8,565 nucleotides of DNA from the NCBI GenBank assembly GCA_022826345.1, contig JAJDVB010000140.1, positions 1 to 8,565 of the forward strand, read 5' to 3'. The notes below the pieces were generated by a model. That model was not told the origin of the DNA, searched no databases, and worked only from the letters and a program-made list of their open reading frames with translations. The position numbers and the translations under genes are program-made. Below, piece after piece: positions 6,964-8,565 of this stretch. How positions within the stretch are numbered: the first letter of the stretch is position 1; each line of letters begins with the position of its first letter. The stretch is from Alphaproteobacteria bacterium. GTDB lineage: Bacteria > Pseudomonadota > Alphaproteobacteria > UBA828.

Positions 6964-7095
6964 GTAAGCCTCCGGCGGAGGCCGCAGGTCATGCGGCCAG
7001 GGCTTTGTGGCGGTAGGCCTTCCAATGCCAGGGCACACGCTCCTGCAGTCGGGTCTGCGGCAGATCGGCTGTTTGAATCTGCCTGTCCGAAGAGC
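6964..7095 (-). mobile_element. Relic of the right end of an IS66-family insertion sequence (tail of tnpC plus terminal repeat)
   Basis: On the minus strand the frame running to the TGA at 6989-6991 reads a protein-like tail containing DLPQTRLQERVPWHW and then KAYRHKALAA. This has the shape of the C-terminus of IS66 TnpC transposases, which typically end in a (R/I)(D/x)(E/D)LLPW-type motif plus a short tail. Twenty-five bases after the stop, the minus strand ends in CTTAC at 6964; read inward from that end on the plus strand this is GTAAGCCTCCGGCGGAGGCC. IS66 terminal repeats are known to begin GTAA, often GTAAGC. The tail, the stop and the terminus are in the right order and spacing. The rest of the element, including the left end, is missing: hutH ends at 7116, only some 20 bases away. 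The family assignment is from memory of the pattern, not a search. Confidence 0.5.
6968..6998. repeat. Two overlapping perfect hairpins
   Basis: GCCTCC-GGC-GGAGGC (6968-6982, 6-base stem, 3-base loop) overlaps GGCCGCA-GGTCA-TGCGGCC (6980-6998, 7-base stem, 5-base loop) by three bases, so an RNA could form only one fully at a time. On the minus strand, the loop of the second contains the stop codon of the transposase-tail frame. They lie at the insertion-sequence end and could stop transcription running out of hutH or out of the element. No run of T follows. Confidence 0.45.
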
Positions 7096-7115
7096 TCCAC
7101 TCCGCGTGGTAGAGA

Positions 7116-8565
7116 CTAGATTGCCCCACAGACATCCGCGATCTGGCCGGACCTGACCATTTGGCGAGCGGCTTCGTAGTCGGGTGCGAACCAACGGTCT
7201 TTGTTCATGCGTCCCACGCGGGAGCGGACCAGGTCTTTGACAGCCGCCAGCCTAGGCGACAACGTCAGGCCGATATGGTCAGTACCCTCGACGCCGGCCA
7301 GAAGCTCGATCGCCAGAATGTTGTTCAGCGTCTCGGCCATGCCCGTCAGCCGGCGCGCACCGTGGGTAGCCATGGATACGTGATCTTCCTGATTGGCCAC
7401 AGTGGGGACACTGTCCACCGACGCCGGGTGCGCCTTTTGGCGGTTCTCGGCGACCATGGCAGCCGCGGCGATCTGGCCGCTCATGAAGCCCGAGCTAAGG
7501 CCGGCATCGCTTGTCAGGAAGGCGGGCAGGCCCGACAGGCCGGGGTCCACCATCATCGCCAGCCGGCGTTCGGCCAAGGCACCGATCTCACAGATCGCAA
7601 GCGCCGTCTGGTCGGCCGCGAAGGCAACCGGTTCGGCGTGGAAATTTCCGCCCGTCAAGATGTCGCCGGTATCGGAAAATACGATCGGATTGTCGGTCAC
7701 CGCGTCCGCCTCGCGCTCCAGCGTCTGATCCACGCTGTCCAGCAGATCGAGGCAAGCGCCCAGGATCTGTGGCTGGCAACGAATGCAGTATGGGTCTTGG
7801 CGGCGCCCATCGGTCAGCGCCTTGTCGCGGAATTCACTACCGGCGGTCAGGTCGCGCAAGCGCCGGGCGATCTCGATTTGTCCGGGGTGACGGCGGATTT
7901 GGTGCAGACGATCCTCAAACGGCTGGACCGAGCCCAACACGGCCTCGCTGGTCAGCGCCCCGACGATGACGGCGATGTCGAGCGCCTGGCGGGCTTCGAA
8001 GGCTCCGGTCAATGCGAGTGCAGTGGATACCTGCGTGCCGTTCAGCAGGGCCAGGCCCTCCTTGGGATGCAGCATCACCGGGGTCAGTCCGATGCGCGCA
8101 AGGGCCTCCCCGGCCGGCATCACGTTACCGAAGGCGTGCACAAGACCCATACCAATCAACGGGGCCGCCATATGGGCATGCGGAGCCAGATCCCCCGATG
8201 CTCCGACCGAGCCCTGGCAGGGGATCGCCGGCAGGACATCGCGATTGACCATGGCAATCATCAGGTCCACCAATTCGGGCCGCACCCCGGAATACCCTTG
8301 TGCCAGCGAGGCAATCTTCATGGCCATGACCAGACGGGTTTCGGGCAGCGACAGGGCCATGCCGGAGCCGACGGTGTGGGACAGCACAAGATTGGTTTGC
8401 AGGGTTGCCAGCGCCTCCTGCGGTATCAAGGTGTCGGCCATTTTGCCAAAGCCGGTATTGATGCCGTAGACCGCTTCGCCGCTGTCGACGATCCCGGCAA
8501 TGGTCTGATGTGACTGTTCGACAGCCGCCCGCGCCCGGACGCTGAGGCTCAGTTTGGCCGGAGCA
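7116..8565 (-). CDS. hutH: Histidine ammonia-lyase, N-terminus cut by window edge
   Basis: Histidine ammonia-lyase, the first enzyme of histidine breakdown, removes ammonia from histidine to give urocanate. The frame is open from the right edge (first whole codon at 8562-8564) to the TAG at 7116-7118, giving 482 visible residues; aligning from memory with the Pseudomonas enzyme, about 20 N-terminal residues are missing. Visible marks: YGINTGFG near the start, the Ala-Ser-Gly triad (8193-8201, in GSVGASGDLAP) that self-cyclises to the MIO cofactor, NGTQ, QDPYCIRCQPQ, GGNFHAEP, and SVDSVPTVANQEDHVSM. The Ser-His in LVLSHTVG and the Glu in NQEDH are the residues that mark histidine lyases rather than phenylalanine or tyrosine lyases. 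No other hut gene is visible. The last residues (GQIADVCGAI) are slightly short and unusual for the family, and the insertion-sequence relic begins about 20 bases later, so the very end may have been altered by the insertion. Strong GC bias at third positions resembles oppDF. Confidence 0.96.
   Translation of the reverse strand, partial: APAKLSLSVRARAAVEQSHQTIAGIVDSGEAVYGINTGFGKMADTLIPQEALATLQTNLVLSHTVGSGMALSLPETRLVMAMKIASLAQGYSGVRPELVDLMIAMVNRDVLPAIPCQGSVGASGDLAPHAHMAAPLIGMGLVHAFGNVMPAGEALARIGLTPVMLHPKEGLALLNGTQVSTALALTGAFEARQALDIAVIVGALTSEAVLGSVQPFEDRLHQIRRHPGQIEIARRLRDLTAGSEFRDKALTDGRRQDPYCIRCQPQILGACLDLLDSVDQTLEREADAVTDNPIVFSDTGDILTGGNFHAEPVAFAADQTALAICEIGALAERRLAMMVDPGLSGLPAFLTSDAGLSSGFMSGQIAAAAMVAENRQKAHPASVDSVPTVANQEDHVSMATHGARRLTGMAETLNNILAIELLAGVEGTDHIGLTLSPRLAAVKDLVRSRVGRMNKDRWFAPDYEAARQMVRSGQIADVCGAI

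Noticed and set aside
6819..7194. Minus-strand frames of 93 and 146 codons between hutH and the deiminase-type gene
   Set aside because: They cross the insertion-sequence end and the hutH end in wrong frames and show no recognisable domain.
7161..8513. A 450-codon plus-strand frame
   Set aside because: It lies entirely opposite hutH, whose catalytic motifs are unmistakable; the frame is an antisense shadow.
1..8565. CRISPR arrays, tRNA or rRNA genes, phage genes, toxin-antitoxin pairs
   Set aside because: I looked for regular repeats, clover-leaf features and small paired genes on both strands and saw none.

Overview
The window is GC-rich DNA, most probably from an alphaproteobacterium. I infer this from codon use, family style and an IS66-like relic; the lineage is not proven. 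It carries four strong gene blocks separated by two gaps of decayed DNA.

Left block, minus strand (read right to left): an oligopeptide/dipeptide-type ABC importer operon. The order is oppD-like ATPase, oppF-like ATPase (joined by a GTGA overlap), then a periplasmic family-5 solute-binding protein whose C-terminus runs off the left edge. No permease genes are visible; they may lie beyond that edge.

Centre: about 260 bases of divergent promoter region separate this operon from a plus-strand metal-dependent amidohydrolase/deaminase of the AtzA/TrzN/SsnA type. A hairpin follows its stop. A gap of about 960 bases without a convincing intact gene comes next. On the minus strand it holds a frameshifted C-terminal fragment of a small, probably secreted protein, and a 34-codon hydrophobic ORF with a good ribosome binding site.

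Right block, minus strand: a histidine ammonia-lyase gene (hutH, N-terminus cut by the right edge), then a 471-base gap, then an arginine-deiminase/DDAH-type enzyme. The gap contains what looks like the right end of an IS66-family element: the tail of its TnpC transposase, its stop codon, and a terminus starting GTAAGC.

Together the genes suggest nitrogen-compound uptake and breakdown: an importer for peptide-like or small nitrogenous solutes, an amidohydrolase, a guanidine-modifying hydrolase and an ammonia-lyase. All three enzymes can release ammonia from C-N bonds. Whether they form one pathway is inference: the amidohydrolase and the deiminase-type gene have less GC-biased third codon positions than oppDF and hutH, and the gaps look like recombination scars, so the locus may be a mosaic. 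I did not find a clearly new defence, RNA or mobile system. The best leads are the undefined substrates of the amidohydrolase and the deiminase-type enzyme, and the IS66 relic.
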